From an uncultured Lachnospiraceae bacterium (GTDB lineage: Bacteria > Bacillota > Clostridia > Lachnospirales > Lachnospiraceae), in NCBI GenBank assembly GCA_902774915.1, contig CACYKH010000009.1, positions 1 to 64,000 of the forward strand: a stretch of DNA of 64,000 nucleotides, read 5' to 3'. The position numbers and the translations under genes are program-made. Position 1 is the stretch's first letter. The number at the start of each line of letters is the position of its first letter. The notes beneath the pieces were generated by a model. It saw only the letters and a program-made list of their open reading frames with translations, ran no database searches and was not told where the DNA came from. Of this stretch, positions 41,784 to 49,894 are shown piece after piece.

Positions 41784-42508
41784 TAAAGACCTCCTTTTAA
41801 CTCTGCATATTTCATCTTTATTTCTTTATAGTTCTTCTTTGATGCCATAATCTTTGTTCCATTTTTTAATTCGACAACATAACTATTAATTCTTTTAATA
41901 TATTTCCAATTAACTAAAAAACTCTGCTGAACTCTAATAAATCCTTTATCTTTTAACAGTTCTTCGTACTTTGATATTGGAGCTCTTAGCGAATATCTTA
42001 TATAGTCATCCTCTAAAATACAGAAATACAAATTATGCAACATGCTCTCAATATATACTATTCTATTTAGATTAATATTTTTTTTACATTCTTTAAAGTC
42101 AAACGAATATATTTCCGTATCAACTCTCATTTTCTTCATAATAGAAGAAACACTCTCTTCAACTGCACCTATAAAGTTAGGATCGTTCTTTAAAATATAT
42201 CTTGTAGTATCAATGTAATATCCATCAATACTATATTTGGCAAATGCTGTAACTAAAACAATATAGCTGTCAACGCAAAATCGCCTTAAACTTTTAGCTA
42301 TATCAATTCCATTAAATGAGCCTATCTCAATATCTAGAAACAAGATATTATATTGGGACATGTTGATTCCTAACTCAACCAATTCTTCTCCCGAATAAAA
42401 GCAATCTATTTTATATTCAAGCTGATTCTTTTCTAGATATCCAGAAATGATTCTTTGCAGCTTTTTTACAAAAATTTTTTCATCATCACATATAGCAATA
42501 TTAATCAT
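41783..42508 (-). CDS. agrA: AgrA-like response regulator with LytTR DNA-binding domain
   Basis: A 241-residue protein. The receiver domain carries ICDDE at its start and the phospho-acceptor Asp59 in LFLDIEIG. The C-terminal LytTR domain (about 138-235) has the pattern YIESMLHNLYF and FIRVQQSFLVNWKYI, then MASKKNYKEI. These regulators bind pairs of nine-base direct repeats. It likely controls agrBD and, by position, perhaps the RHS operon. The start codon is preceded by a tract of nine G, a very unusual ribosome binding site that could vary in length by slippage. It is first in its operon, with a good promoter. Confidence 0.9.
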   Translation of the reverse strand: MINIAICDDEKIFVKKLQRIISGYLEKNQLEYKIDCFYSGEELVELGINMSQYNILFLDIEIGSFNGIDIAKSLRRFCVDSYIVLVTAFAKYSIDGYYIDTTRYILKNDPNFIGAVEESVSSIMKKMRVDTEIYSFDFKECKKNINLNRIVYIESMLHNLYFCILEDDYIRYSLRAPISKYEELLKDKGFIRVQQSFLVNWKYIKRINSYVVELKNGTKIMASKKNYKEIKMKYAELKGGL

Positions 42509-42530
42509 TTTTATACCCCCCCCCTTTTTT
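42509..42530 (-). promoter_or_regulatory. G9 homopolymer acting as the agrA ribosome binding site
   Basis: On the minus strand AAAAAA is followed by nine G (42516-42524), then seven bases and the agrA ATG. No other Shine-Dalgarno is present. Homopolymers of this length are prone to gain or loss of a base in replication. Confidence 0.75.
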
Positions 42531-42596
42531 GTTAAGGCGCCTATTTTAGCGGTTTTTATTAATTAATCATTTTCAGGAAGTTGGCGTTATAGCGTT

Positions 42597-42624
42597 ATTA
42601 TATCATTATATTGACTAATATCAA
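42597..42624 (-). promoter_or_regulatory. Promoter of agrA-agrC
   Basis: TTGATA (42619-42624) and TATAAT (42597-42602), 16 bases apart on the minus strand, about 90 bases before the agrA start. The good fit suggests constitutive expression of the sensing pair. Confidence 0.65.
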
Positions 42625-42687
42625 ATAAAAGTAGCGATGGGGCGTGCACCCTCCGTCATACTGACAGCTATGCAACGCCCCACCGCT
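42621..42687 (-). terminator. Long terminator hairpin of the MacB-type ABC operon
   Basis: Arms 42633-42648 and 42671-42687 pair over 16 bases with one bulge and one G-U, loop about 22 bases, followed on the minus strand by CTACTTTTATTTG. It is 17 bases downstream of the 42704 stop. Confidence 0.65.
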
Positions 42688-42703
42688 GATGAAAACAATG
42701 GAT

Positions 42704-43351
42704 TTATTTGTTACCTTTCAACTCATACACTTCGTCGGCTTGTTTTGCAACGTCCTGTGAGTGTGTAACTATGATAACGCACTTATTATCTTCGTGCGCA
42801 ATCTTCTTAAAGATTTCCATGATGGCATCCTGGTTTTCTGGGTCCAGGTTACCTGTTGGCTCATCTGCCAAAACTACTGATGGCTCATAAGCAATCGCTC
42901 TTGCTATAGCCACTCTCTGCTGCTGACCACCGGAGATCTTAAGCACTCTACGGTTTGCCTCTTCCTCAGAAAGTCCAACCTTCTTAAGGAGGTCCATTGC
43001 CAGCTGCTTCTTGCTTTCTACCTTGATCTTAGCAAGGTCTATAGAAAGCTCTACATTCTCTCTCGCTGTGAACTTAGGTAGAAGGTTGTAGCTCTGGAAA
43101 ACTACTCCTACATCTTTACATCTGTATTTATACTTATCAATATCTGTTATGTCTTTTCCATCGAAAATTATCTTGCCATCTGATAACTTATCAAGTCCTG
43201 CCAGGAGTGAAAGAAGTGTTGTCTTACCAGCTCCGGACTTACCTACGATGGCATATACCTTACCGGCTTCAAACTTACAGGAGAAATCCTTAAGCACGTA
43301 GGTCTTTTTGTCATATGTATATGCTATCTTATCAAGTTCAAGTACGCTCAT
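42704..43351 (-). CDS. ABC transporter ATP-binding protein, MacB/LolD type
   Basis: A 215-residue ATPase with GGAGG before its ATG. It has Walker A GKSGAGKTT, Q-loop VFQSYNLLPKFT, signature ISGGQQQRVAIARA, Walker B VVLADEPTGNLD, and the H-loop VTHSQDV. The LADEPTGNLD form marks the LolD/MacB/FtsE class, which drives mechanotransmission rather than pore transport. The permease gene lies 13 bases upstream in the same operon. The substrate is not known; in Firmicutes such systems act in antimicrobial peptide resistance, envelope stress or export. Confidence 0.93.
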   Translation of the reverse strand: MSVLELDKIAYTYDKKTYVLKDFSCKFEAGKVYAIVGKSGAGKTTLLSLLAGLDKLSDGKIIFDGKDITDIDKYKYRCKDVGVVFQSYNLLPKFTARENVELSIDLAKIKVESKKQLAMDLLKKVGLSEEEANRRVLKISGGQQQRVAIARAIAYEPSVVLADEPTGNLDPENQDAIMEIFKKIAHEDNKCVIIVTHSQDVAKQADEVYELKGNK

Positions 43352-43364
43352 TTAACCCACCTCC

Positions 43365-45032
43365 TTAATCTCTCTCTGTCAGTATCTTCAGCGGCTGATA
43401 TCTCATGATGAAGATTATGGCTATCAGACTGGAAATGATTGAAAGAAGAATACCTATTCCAACCATCTGAAGTACTACCACTCCATCAACCGCATAACTA
43501 ACTGAATCTATATAATTAACAGGTCCTACAATATCTCCACCCTTGGTGAATGTTCCCTGACTCATCTGCTGGCCACCCTGTGGTCCCTGCTGCTGTCCGC
43601 CAGGTCCCTGCTGCTGATCACTTCTACCGAAGTTAGACTGCTGTGAATTCTGGCTTGACTCCTGCTGCTCAACCTGTGTCTCCAGGAGTTTATTTGTAAG
43701 TGGAACTGATGCTGCAGCTCCAATACCTGTACCAATAAGAATTGCAAATATTGTCACAATGAATATCTCAAGCATGAACTGAAGTGCAACTTTGTATTTA
43801 TGCATACCGATTGCAGTAAGTACACCAACCTCGTACTTTCTCTCACGGATATTGAACATGTTCAGAACTACAAGGATGATAGCACCGATTGCAAGAATAA
43901 CTAAAAGGAATGCTGTAGCAAAATCCTTAAGATTTTCAAGTGGAACAAGTGATGCTTCATAAGAAGCTACATCGCTGGATGTAAGTACATACTTGTCGCC
44001 TTCCTTGTCCTTAAGATATGATTCAAATCCATCATAGCTATCCATATCCTTGAATACAAATGAACCAGTTGTTGAAGCATTAAGCTGCTTATCTTCTTCT
44101 TCCTGATTCTCAGCTGAAGAAGCTACTATGCTGTCTACAACCTTTGTAGATGTAAGAATCTCATTTGCTGGATCGTTTGCATTTCCAGTTGACATGCTGC
44201 TTGAAGAATCGCTGTTCTTGTAGATACCAACAACCTCAAGTTCGTATGTCTCTTCTTCGTCCTGAAGATTCTGAAGTGTTATCTTGTCACCAACACTGAT
44301 GCTGTTATAAGTTGCAAGCTCTGAAGAAACTACACAGACCATCTCGTCTGTATCTTCATCAAACATAGAACCTTCTTTAATAGTTGCAACACCAGTATTG
44401 AAGTCTTCCATAGCATCATCTGAACTGAAACCTGTAAGCTTGAAGTCACCCATGCTTGCCATCATAGTTTCAGGATCCTGCTGCTGCATTCCAGGGCCCT
44501 GCATACCACCCTGCATATCTCCACCAGGCATCTGCTGTCCATCCATACCAGGCTGCATCTGATCCTGAGACATCTCTGTGCTAGCCTCAGTTGTTTCCTC
44601 TGTTGTATCTTCATCAGCATCTGTTTCTGAGCTGACCTCTGCATTTGGATCGATTGGTGCCAGATCATCATTACCGTTCAGAATAAGCATATTTGTATAA
44701 TAGAAATTATCTACATACTCTGTACCTGCATATTCCTGCATCTGATCAAGTGAAAGGCCAGATGCCTCTTTCAGTACTTCCTGCATAGCAGATCTGTCTG
44801 ACATATCCACGCCACTATTCTGAATCGTTTCCATTACATATGCTCTATCCACATTGATATGAGCTGTAATATTAAGATTCTCCATATTGCTCTGTCTGGC
44901 ATTCTCTGAAGATTTTCTGATAGAAAGTGCCACGCATGAAGAAGCCGCGATCACAGTTACGATAATACCTATCAGTATGTTTCTGCCTAGAGATCTGGAT
45001 ATATTCTTGAAAGCATTTTTGAATATATACAT
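43365..45032 (-). CDS. MacB/FtsX-type ABC permease with Gln/Met/Gly-rich insertions
   Basis: A 555-residue protein with AAGGAGAA before its ATG. It has an N-terminal transmembrane helix (about 16-36), a large extracytoplasmic domain (about 40-365), then three helices near 370-393, 410-435 and 520-543, typical of MacB/FtsX permeases. Two insertions stand out: one near 130-190 with MQPGMDGQQMPGGDMQGG and a polyglutamine end, and one near 450-500 with QQGPGGQQQGPQGGQQ. Both should face outward. The small protein encoded upstream has a similar GPGQGPGQG tail, which suggests that the parts interact or share an origin. Confidence 0.9.
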   Translation of the reverse strand: MYIFKNAFKNISRSLGRNILIGIIVTVIAASSCVALSIRKSSENARQSNMENLNITAHINVDRAYVMETIQNSGVDMSDRSAMQEVLKEASGLSLDQMQEYAGTEYVDNFYYTNMLILNGNDDLAPIDPNAEVSSETDADEDTTEETTEASTEMSQDQMQPGMDGQQMPGGDMQGGMQGPGMQQQDPETMMASMGDFKLTGFSSDDAMEDFNTGVATIKEGSMFDEDTDEMVCVVSSELATYNSISVGDKITLQNLQDEEETYELEVVGIYKNSDSSSSMSTGNANDPANEILTSTKVVDSIVASSAENQEEEDKQLNASTTGSFVFKDMDSYDGFESYLKDKEGDKYVLTSSDVASYEASLVPLENLKDFATAFLLVILAIGAIILVVLNMFNIRERKYEVGVLTAIGMHKYKVALQFMLEIFIVTIFAILIGTGIGAAASVPLTNKLLETQVEQQESSQNSQQSNFGRSDQQQGPGGQQQGPQGGQQMSQGTFTKGGDIVGPVNYIDSVSYAVDGVVVLQMVGIGILLSIISSLIAIIFIMRYQPLKILTERD

Positions 45033-45099
45033 TTTAGTTCTCCTTTAGTAAAAATAAATCATTGTTTTCTTTTTTATTATGTTTTTGTTATTTACAATA

Positions 45100-45342
45100 T
45101 TATGCTGCAATGTAGAAATCTTCTGTCTCAGCCTGATCATAAATGATCTCTATAGCTCCTCTGTCTCTTTTTCCAGGTCCCTGTCCAGGTCCCTGACCAG
45201 GACCACCTTCATGAGATTTCTTAATTGCTCCCATAACAAAGAACATTACAAGTCCACCGATAACAAGGATGATAGCTATGATTGCAATCATTTTTCCGGT
45301 ACTACTCTTTTTCTTCTTATCTTCTCTATTCTCTTCTGACAT
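45100..45342 (-). CDS. Small single-pass membrane protein of the MacB-type operon
   Basis: An 80-residue protein with AGGAGGAGA before its ATG. It has a charged N-terminus (MSEENREDKKKKSSTGK), one transmembrane helix (about 18-40), then a short outer part with GGPGQGPGQGPGKRDRGAIE and an acidic end. It is the first gene of the operon, 67 bases before the permease. The GPGQ repeats resemble the insertions in the permease. It may be an accessory subunit of the transporter or its regulator. The family is not recognised. Confidence 0.7.
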   Translation of the reverse strand: MSEENREDKKKKSSTGKMIAIIAIILVIGGLVMFFVMGAIKKSHEGGPGQGPGQGPGKRDRGAIEIIYDQAETEDFYIAA

Positions 45343-45507
45343 ATTATTCTCCTCCTTATTTATGTTAAAACTCTCTTTTTGTCGCTTATTATTGCCAATC
45401 TTTACGAGTCTTTTTCAACCAATACCAATATTAACCAAATCCTTATACAAAATCCCACTTTCTTTTGTAAAAAAAATGTCAAGAAAATGTCAACGCCTCA
45501 AACATCC

Positions 45508-45548
45508 AAAAAAACAAAAAAAGAAAACAGGGCTTTTCAGCCCTGTTT
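45508..45548 (-). terminator. Terminator of the radical SAM gene
   Basis: AAACAGGGCT-tttc-AGCCCTGTTT (45525-45548), a perfect 10-base stem, followed on the minus strand by an almost pure T run of about 15 bases. It ends the 53.4-45.6 kb gene cluster. Confidence 0.9.
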
Positions 45549-45575
45549 CCCTCATTACTAAAGTAAACAAAATCA

Positions 45576-47018
45576 TTAATCAAAGATTTCGTTATCGTTG
45601 TATGGATTAAGAGGTCCGTCAGCATATCTTTCTCTTGGGAATGGCTTATGCTCATCTGAGTTGAAGCACTCGCAAACCTCATCAGCAACGAAACGTCCAA
45701 GATTTGTAAGACGAATATCATTGCCTGTATCCTCAATAAGACCATACTCTGTAAGAGCAGCTCTCTTCTTCTTGAAAAGATCATCAATCTTATATCCACC
45801 AGAGTTCTTCTCGAATCTCTTCTTGATGATGAACTGGTTCTTAAGTGGAAGAACGATCTTCTGTCTGATCTTCTCTTCTGTACTATGCTTGTAAGCACGT
45901 GTGATAGGAAGCTTTCCTTCATCGATCATATTGTAGTACTCATCGAAGTTGTAAGAATTGATGTCAAATCTATCTCTATAACTTGAGAATCCTGAAAGAC
46001 CGAAACCAACCTGATCAAACTGTGCACAACACTGATTGTATGCATAGTGAGAATAGATTTTCTTATCCTTAGAGAATACTCGACGGAGTGTCTCATGATA
46101 TCCGTAGTTCTCCATCATCTCTTCTGCGATAGATTTCATCATCATTGTATTCTTGAAGTCAGGAATATCATCAAGTCCTGAACCTCTCTTACGACGATTG
46201 ATAACCCCCTGTCTGTCACCGTAAGCCTGAACCTTCAGACGATAAATCTGAATCTCGTTCATTGGAAGCTCAACAGCCTGCTCCATAACGTCTGTCCAGT
46301 TCTCAAGTGTCTCACCTGGGTGACCGAAGATGAACTCGATATTAACATCAAATCCATAATCAAGTGCCTTGTAAACAGAATCGATAGCCCACTGAGCATC
46401 GTGTGGTCTGTTCATCAGCTTCAGTACGTCATTATTAAGTGACTGAAGACCGATTGTAAGACGTGTTACGCCGTGATCCTTTAGGATCTGCATTTTCTCA
46501 CTACCCTCTGGTCCTACGATTGAATTAGGTCCAAGGTCAACGTTATGCTGATTGCAGTGTGAGAAATCAACTCTCTTGTCAAACTCTGTAAGGAAATGAT
46601 CCAGAAGAGCTGGCTTAAGGTTAGTTGGTGTTCCACCTCCAAGCAGGATAGAACGTGGTTTGATATTTTCCTTACCAAACTTGTTAAGGAATAAATCCAT
46701 CTCTCTGATGAGATAGCCTATGTACTTCTCTTTCTCATCATCACATGGGCCTACCTTGTTTGGATAATGGCAGTAAGTACACTGCTGAATACAGAATGGG
46801 ATGTGAACATAAATGTCCATTCTGTCATCTTCTGGCCAAACATAATCATCCAGATACTCAGGTCCCTGATCAGGATACTCTGTAATAGGTGGATAGTGAA
46901 CTGTTGGCACGAAGTCGCCATCGTCACAAATAAGACCCAGTCTTTGAAGCTCGGCTACTTTCTCGAACTTCTCTTCGGCGTGTATAAATAACGCCTCTCT
47001 TTCCTCTTTTGATAACAT
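45576..47018 (-). CDS. HemN-like radical SAM protein
   Basis: A 480-residue protein with GGGGAGGA before its ATG. The radical SAM cysteines are in IPFCIQQCTYC (about 77-84, CX3CX2C), followed by the GGGTPTNL motif (about 130) and the HemN-type LTIGLQSLN and NIEFIFGHPGET. The C-terminal 110 residues look like a HemN_C winged helix. The fold covers anaerobic coproporphyrinogen oxidase, HemW haem chaperones and class C radical SAM methylases of natural-product pathways. The neighbouring tandem methyltransferase and exporter make a modification role possible. Enzyme activity cannot be read from the sequence. It is the last gene before a terminator. Confidence 0.85.
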   Translation of the reverse strand: MLSKEEREALFIHAEEKFEKVAELQRLGLICDDGDFVPTVHYPPITEYPDQGPEYLDDYVWPEDDRMDIYVHIPFCIQQCTYCHYPNKVGPCDDEKEKYIGYLIREMDLFLNKFGKENIKPRSILLGGGTPTNLKPALLDHFLTEFDKRVDFSHCNQHNVDLGPNSIVGPEGSEKMQILKDHGVTRLTIGLQSLNNDVLKLMNRPHDAQWAIDSVYKALDYGFDVNIEFIFGHPGETLENWTDVMEQAVELPMNEIQIYRLKVQAYGDRQGVINRRKRGSGLDDIPDFKNTMMMKSIAEEMMENYGYHETLRRVFSKDKKIYSHYAYNQCCAQFDQVGFGLSGFSSYRDRFDINSYNFDEYYNMIDEGKLPITRAYKHSTEEKIRQKIVLPLKNQFIIKKRFEKNSGGYKIDDLFKKKRAALTEYGLIEDTGNDIRLTNLGRFVADEVCECFNSDEHKPFPRERYADGPLNPYNDNEIFD

Positions 47019-47083
47019 ATAAAAATCCTCCCCATGATTTTTATGTTTTTATTTTTTTAACTTATTATTAAACTTGTTTATAC

Positions 47084-47695
47084 TTATTTAATAACTAATA
47101 AAATACTTAAAACTATAACTGCAATCAGAAGAATTCCAATGATTGCAAAACTAAGGATAGGTGGACGTTTCTGTTCTGGCAATATTAATGCCTGTGCTGC
47201 GAAGTCTATATCTCCAGCCATCTCCTCAACTCTTCTCATCCAGTCATCCTGGGATGATGCTTCCTGAAGAGCTTTCTCAATTCCATCCTCACCAATCTTG
47301 TCGGTAAGCGCCTTGCTGCAAAGGAAAAATGCATTCTCCCCTTTTTCTACTTTATAAACCTCACTCATGTTTGGTGTGTAAGTAGGTTCCATACCTATTC
47401 TGGTATGCTCTTTCTTCTCTGACTGATTCACCAGCTTCTTGTCTACAAAATAGAGAACTCGGCTTGTTCCGGAAATGATCCATCTAAAATGTGATTTGAT
47501 GAGCATCATTATAGCTGCATCACACATGTAAACACTTCCAGGTTTATTTTTTACAAATATAGCATTATTCATGAAGTTACAGATAGATACAAGAGGTCCT
47601 TCCTGTAAGGCAGGTCTCCTGGTGAAACTATTAACAAGAATGTCGGCAATTCTGCCTTCTATCTCGCCGTTAGTATCACTCCTTTTTTCTATCAT
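47084..47695 (-). CDS. Degenerate PP2C-like phosphatase-fold protein with C-terminal membrane anchor
   Basis: The coding start is uncertain. I use the ATG at 47695, which overlaps the end of the methyltransferase gene by 20 bases and gives about 203 residues. The protein shows the PP2C order of late motifs: SGTSRVLYFVDKKL (normally GDSRxYL), then FFLCSKALTDKIG (normally LCSDGLTD), then IDFAAQALIL (normally DNATAxxV). In each motif the metal-binding Asp is replaced. A C-terminal helix (about 180-200) would anchor it to the membrane. It is therefore likely a pseudophosphatase used for binding rather than catalysis, unless its N-terminal part, which is short, makes up for it. Confidence 0.6.
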   Translation of the reverse strand: MIEKRSDTNGEIEGRIADILVNSFTRRPALQEGPLVSICNFMNNAIFVKNKPGSVYMCDAAIMMLIKSHFRWIISGTSRVLYFVDKKLVNQSEKKEHTRIGMEPTYTPNMSEVYKVEKGENAFFLCSKALTDKIGEDGIEKALQEASSQDDWMRRVEEMAGDIDFAAQALILPEQKRPPILSFAIIGILLIAVIVLSILLVIK

Positions 47696-49889
47696 AGAAC
47701 ATATCAGGCTCTTGCCCCTCGTGCTGCATAGGATCCTCTGACTTCCTTCTGCCTCGCTTCCTGCTTCGAGATGATTTTTGCTTGTGATCTTTATCTCTTC
47801 CATATTCGTCCTTTCCTCCGTGCTTTGGTCCTGTATAATCTGGATCCTCTTCAAGAATCAAAGCGAATCTCTGAGGAATCATTTCAAATCTATCTACAAG
47901 ATTGAAACCATAGTACTTCAGCTGCTGGATCAGAAGATCTGGGCTGATACCAGGGCCGTAGTAAGATGGAACTCCAGGAGCTGTTACGTTATTATCTACG
48001 ATGATAATACGTCCACCCTTACGAAGTGCTTTATGTAATGTATCAATAAATGAATCCTTAACAAACTCAATATCTGTGATGTAAGCTGCGTGATACATTG
48101 AACACATGAAAATAGTATCAACGCTGTTATCACTGAGTCCGGATTTATTCATCTTTGTAATGATAGTCTTGATATTCTTGATGTTGTATCTCTCAATAAG
48201 ATCATCAACATACTTGAGGGCATTCTTGTTCAGCTCTGTTGCATAAACCTTACCCTTGCTTCCAACCTGCTGTGAGAAATACCATGTGAAGAATCCACTA
48301 CCACATCCGATATCAGCAATGTGCTCACCCTCTTTGATATTAAAGAATTTGCACATCTCATCTGTCTTCTCCCACATCTTACGGTATGGGTTATTAAATA
48401 TCAAGTACTCATTCCACTCATTGATAGTATTGATTGAGAAGTCCTTGCCATCATAGTCGAAGCTTGCCTCAAATGAAGCATCAACTGGGTCCGGTTTCTC
48501 AAGGTGGAATTTATAAAGCAGATACTGCTTTAATCTTTCAAAATCATTTCCACAGAAGAAATCTGCATACATTTCTACCAGACTGTCTTCTGTCATCTTC
48601 TTACGTTCTTCGTCACTTGCCAGCTTGTAATCGATGAACCACATGAGAGCTGTATAGTCATCACCAATTCTCTCCTTTGGCCAAAGCTCTTCAAACTCTG
48701 CACGAGCCTCACGAAGCTTTGTTTCATCGTTCTCCATAATACCTTCATACATCTTACGGCCTGGCTTCTTACCTCTTACTGTGTAACCAGATGTAGATGT
48801 ACCGATGATTCTATATCTTGCAAGTGAAACATTTGAATCTACGAAAATCTCATTTTCTGCAAGCTCTGGCTTCTCAGGTGCTCCTGCAGGAACCTCAACC
48901 TTGTCGAAAACAAGAGCATATCTCTGAGGAGTAAACTGGAATGCATCCTTAAGCTTGAATCCATAGTAGTAAAGCTGTGAAATGATCAGGTCTTTACTGA
49001 TATATGGTCCATGGTAAGGAAGCTCCTGACCTGTAACGAGGTCATTATCTACAACGATCAGCTGACCCTTGTCATTAAGAGCAGTTCTGATACTTCCAAT
49101 AAACTCTTCTCTCTCTCCATCTGTAAATGCTGCATAAACATTGTGGAACAGAGAGCAAACATAAACTACATCAACTCTTATATCTGATGAAAGTCCAATA
49201 CCTTCGAATGAACTCTCAACAACTTCTACGTTACCAATCTTATTCTCATCTATATAGTTACGAAGGAACTCAAGATGTCTTGGGTTTGTTTCGATAGCAT
49301 AGACCTTACCCTTCTCACCAACAACATCAGAGAACTTGAATGAATAATATCCCGGACCAGATCCTACATCGGCAACTGTCATGCCTTCTTTAAGATCAAA
49401 CCTTTCCATGTTCTCACGAGTAGACTCCCAACGCTCACGGTCAGGGTTGTTGAACAGGATAAAGTCCTCAAGAAATCTCATTCTTGCCTTGATTTCAATG
49501 TTATCCCCAGGGCCATACTCCTTAATATGATATTTGTACTGAAGATAAGTCTTAAGATTTGAAAAATCATCCTGAGACATCATCTCATAGAATGCCTTTG
49601 TAAATGGCTGAGCTAAGAGATCCTTCTGTGCTTCTGGAGGTGCAAGGAAATATCTACACATCCACTCAAGAGCTGTGTACTCACCACCGAAGTTCTCATT
49701 AGGGATAATTTCTTCATAAATAGAAATAGCCTTCTCCAGTTCCTTTTTCTTTCCGTTTTCAAAATAACTCAGAATAGCCTTGGCAGCATCTGTACCACCC
49801 TCTGTGATATCGAATGAATCCAGACTTCCAAGGTGGATAAGTGACTGTTGATCCTCGACTCTGAGTACTACTGGACTTTTTTCTTCCAT
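47676..49889 (-). CDS. Tandem two-domain SAM-dependent methyltransferase
   Basis: A 737-residue protein made of two similar halves (about 1-355 and 356-690). Each half has a helical N-terminal part of about 130 residues, then a class I SAM fold: motif I VADVGSGPGYYS (about 175) and IADIGCGSGFFT (about 525), later VVYVCSLFHNVY and TIFMCSMYHAAY, then LIVVDNDL and IIIVDNNV, and endings FTPQRYALVF and MIPQRFALIL. The halves probably arose by duplication. The C-terminal 45 residues are very basic (KQKSSRSRKRGRRKSE). It lies six bases after the exporter genes and is coupled to the PP2C-like gene. The substrate is unknown. Confidence 0.85.
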   Translation of the reverse strand: MEEKSPVVLRVEDQQSLIHLGSLDSFDITEGGTDAAKAILSYFENGKKKELEKAISIYEEIIPNENFGGEYTALEWMCRYFLAPPEAQKDLLAQPFTKAFYEMMSQDDFSNLKTYLQYKYHIKEYGPGDNIEIKARMRFLEDFILFNNPDRERWESTRENMERFDLKEGMTVADVGSGPGYYSFKFSDVVGEKGKVYAIETNPRHLEFLRNYIDENKIGNVEVVESSFEGIGLSSDIRVDVVYVCSLFHNVYAAFTDGEREEFIGSIRTALNDKGQLIVVDNDLVTGQELPYHGPYISKDLIISQLYYYGFKLKDAFQFTPQRYALVFDKVEVPAGAPEKPELAENEIFVDSNVSLARYRIIGTSTSGYTVRGKKPGRKMYEGIMENDETKLREARAEFEELWPKERIGDDYTALMWFIDYKLASDEERKKMTEDSLVEMYADFFCGNDFERLKQYLLYKFHLEKPDPVDASFEASFDYDGKDFSINTINEWNEYLIFNNPYRKMWEKTDEMCKFFNIKEGEHIADIGCGSGFFTWYFSQQVGSKGKVYATELNKNALKYVDDLIERYNIKNIKTIITKMNKSGLSDNSVDTIFMCSMYHAAYITDIEFVKDSFIDTLHKALRKGGRIIIVDNNVTAPGVPSYYGPGISPDLLIQQLKYYGFNLVDRFEMIPQRFALILEEDPDYTGPKHGGKDEYGRDKDHKQKSSRSRKRGRRKSEDPMQHEGQEPDMFYDRKKE

Positions 49890-49894
49890 CCTAC

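Noticed and set aside
45269-45610. Plus-strand frame of 113 residues near the small membrane protein
   Set aside because: It runs through the terminator and the antisense of two genes, with no ribosome site.
45576-47018. Firm call as the haem enzyme HemN or HemW
   Set aside because: The family is wide, there are no haem genes nearby and the neighbours point to a different pathway, so only HemN-like was stated.
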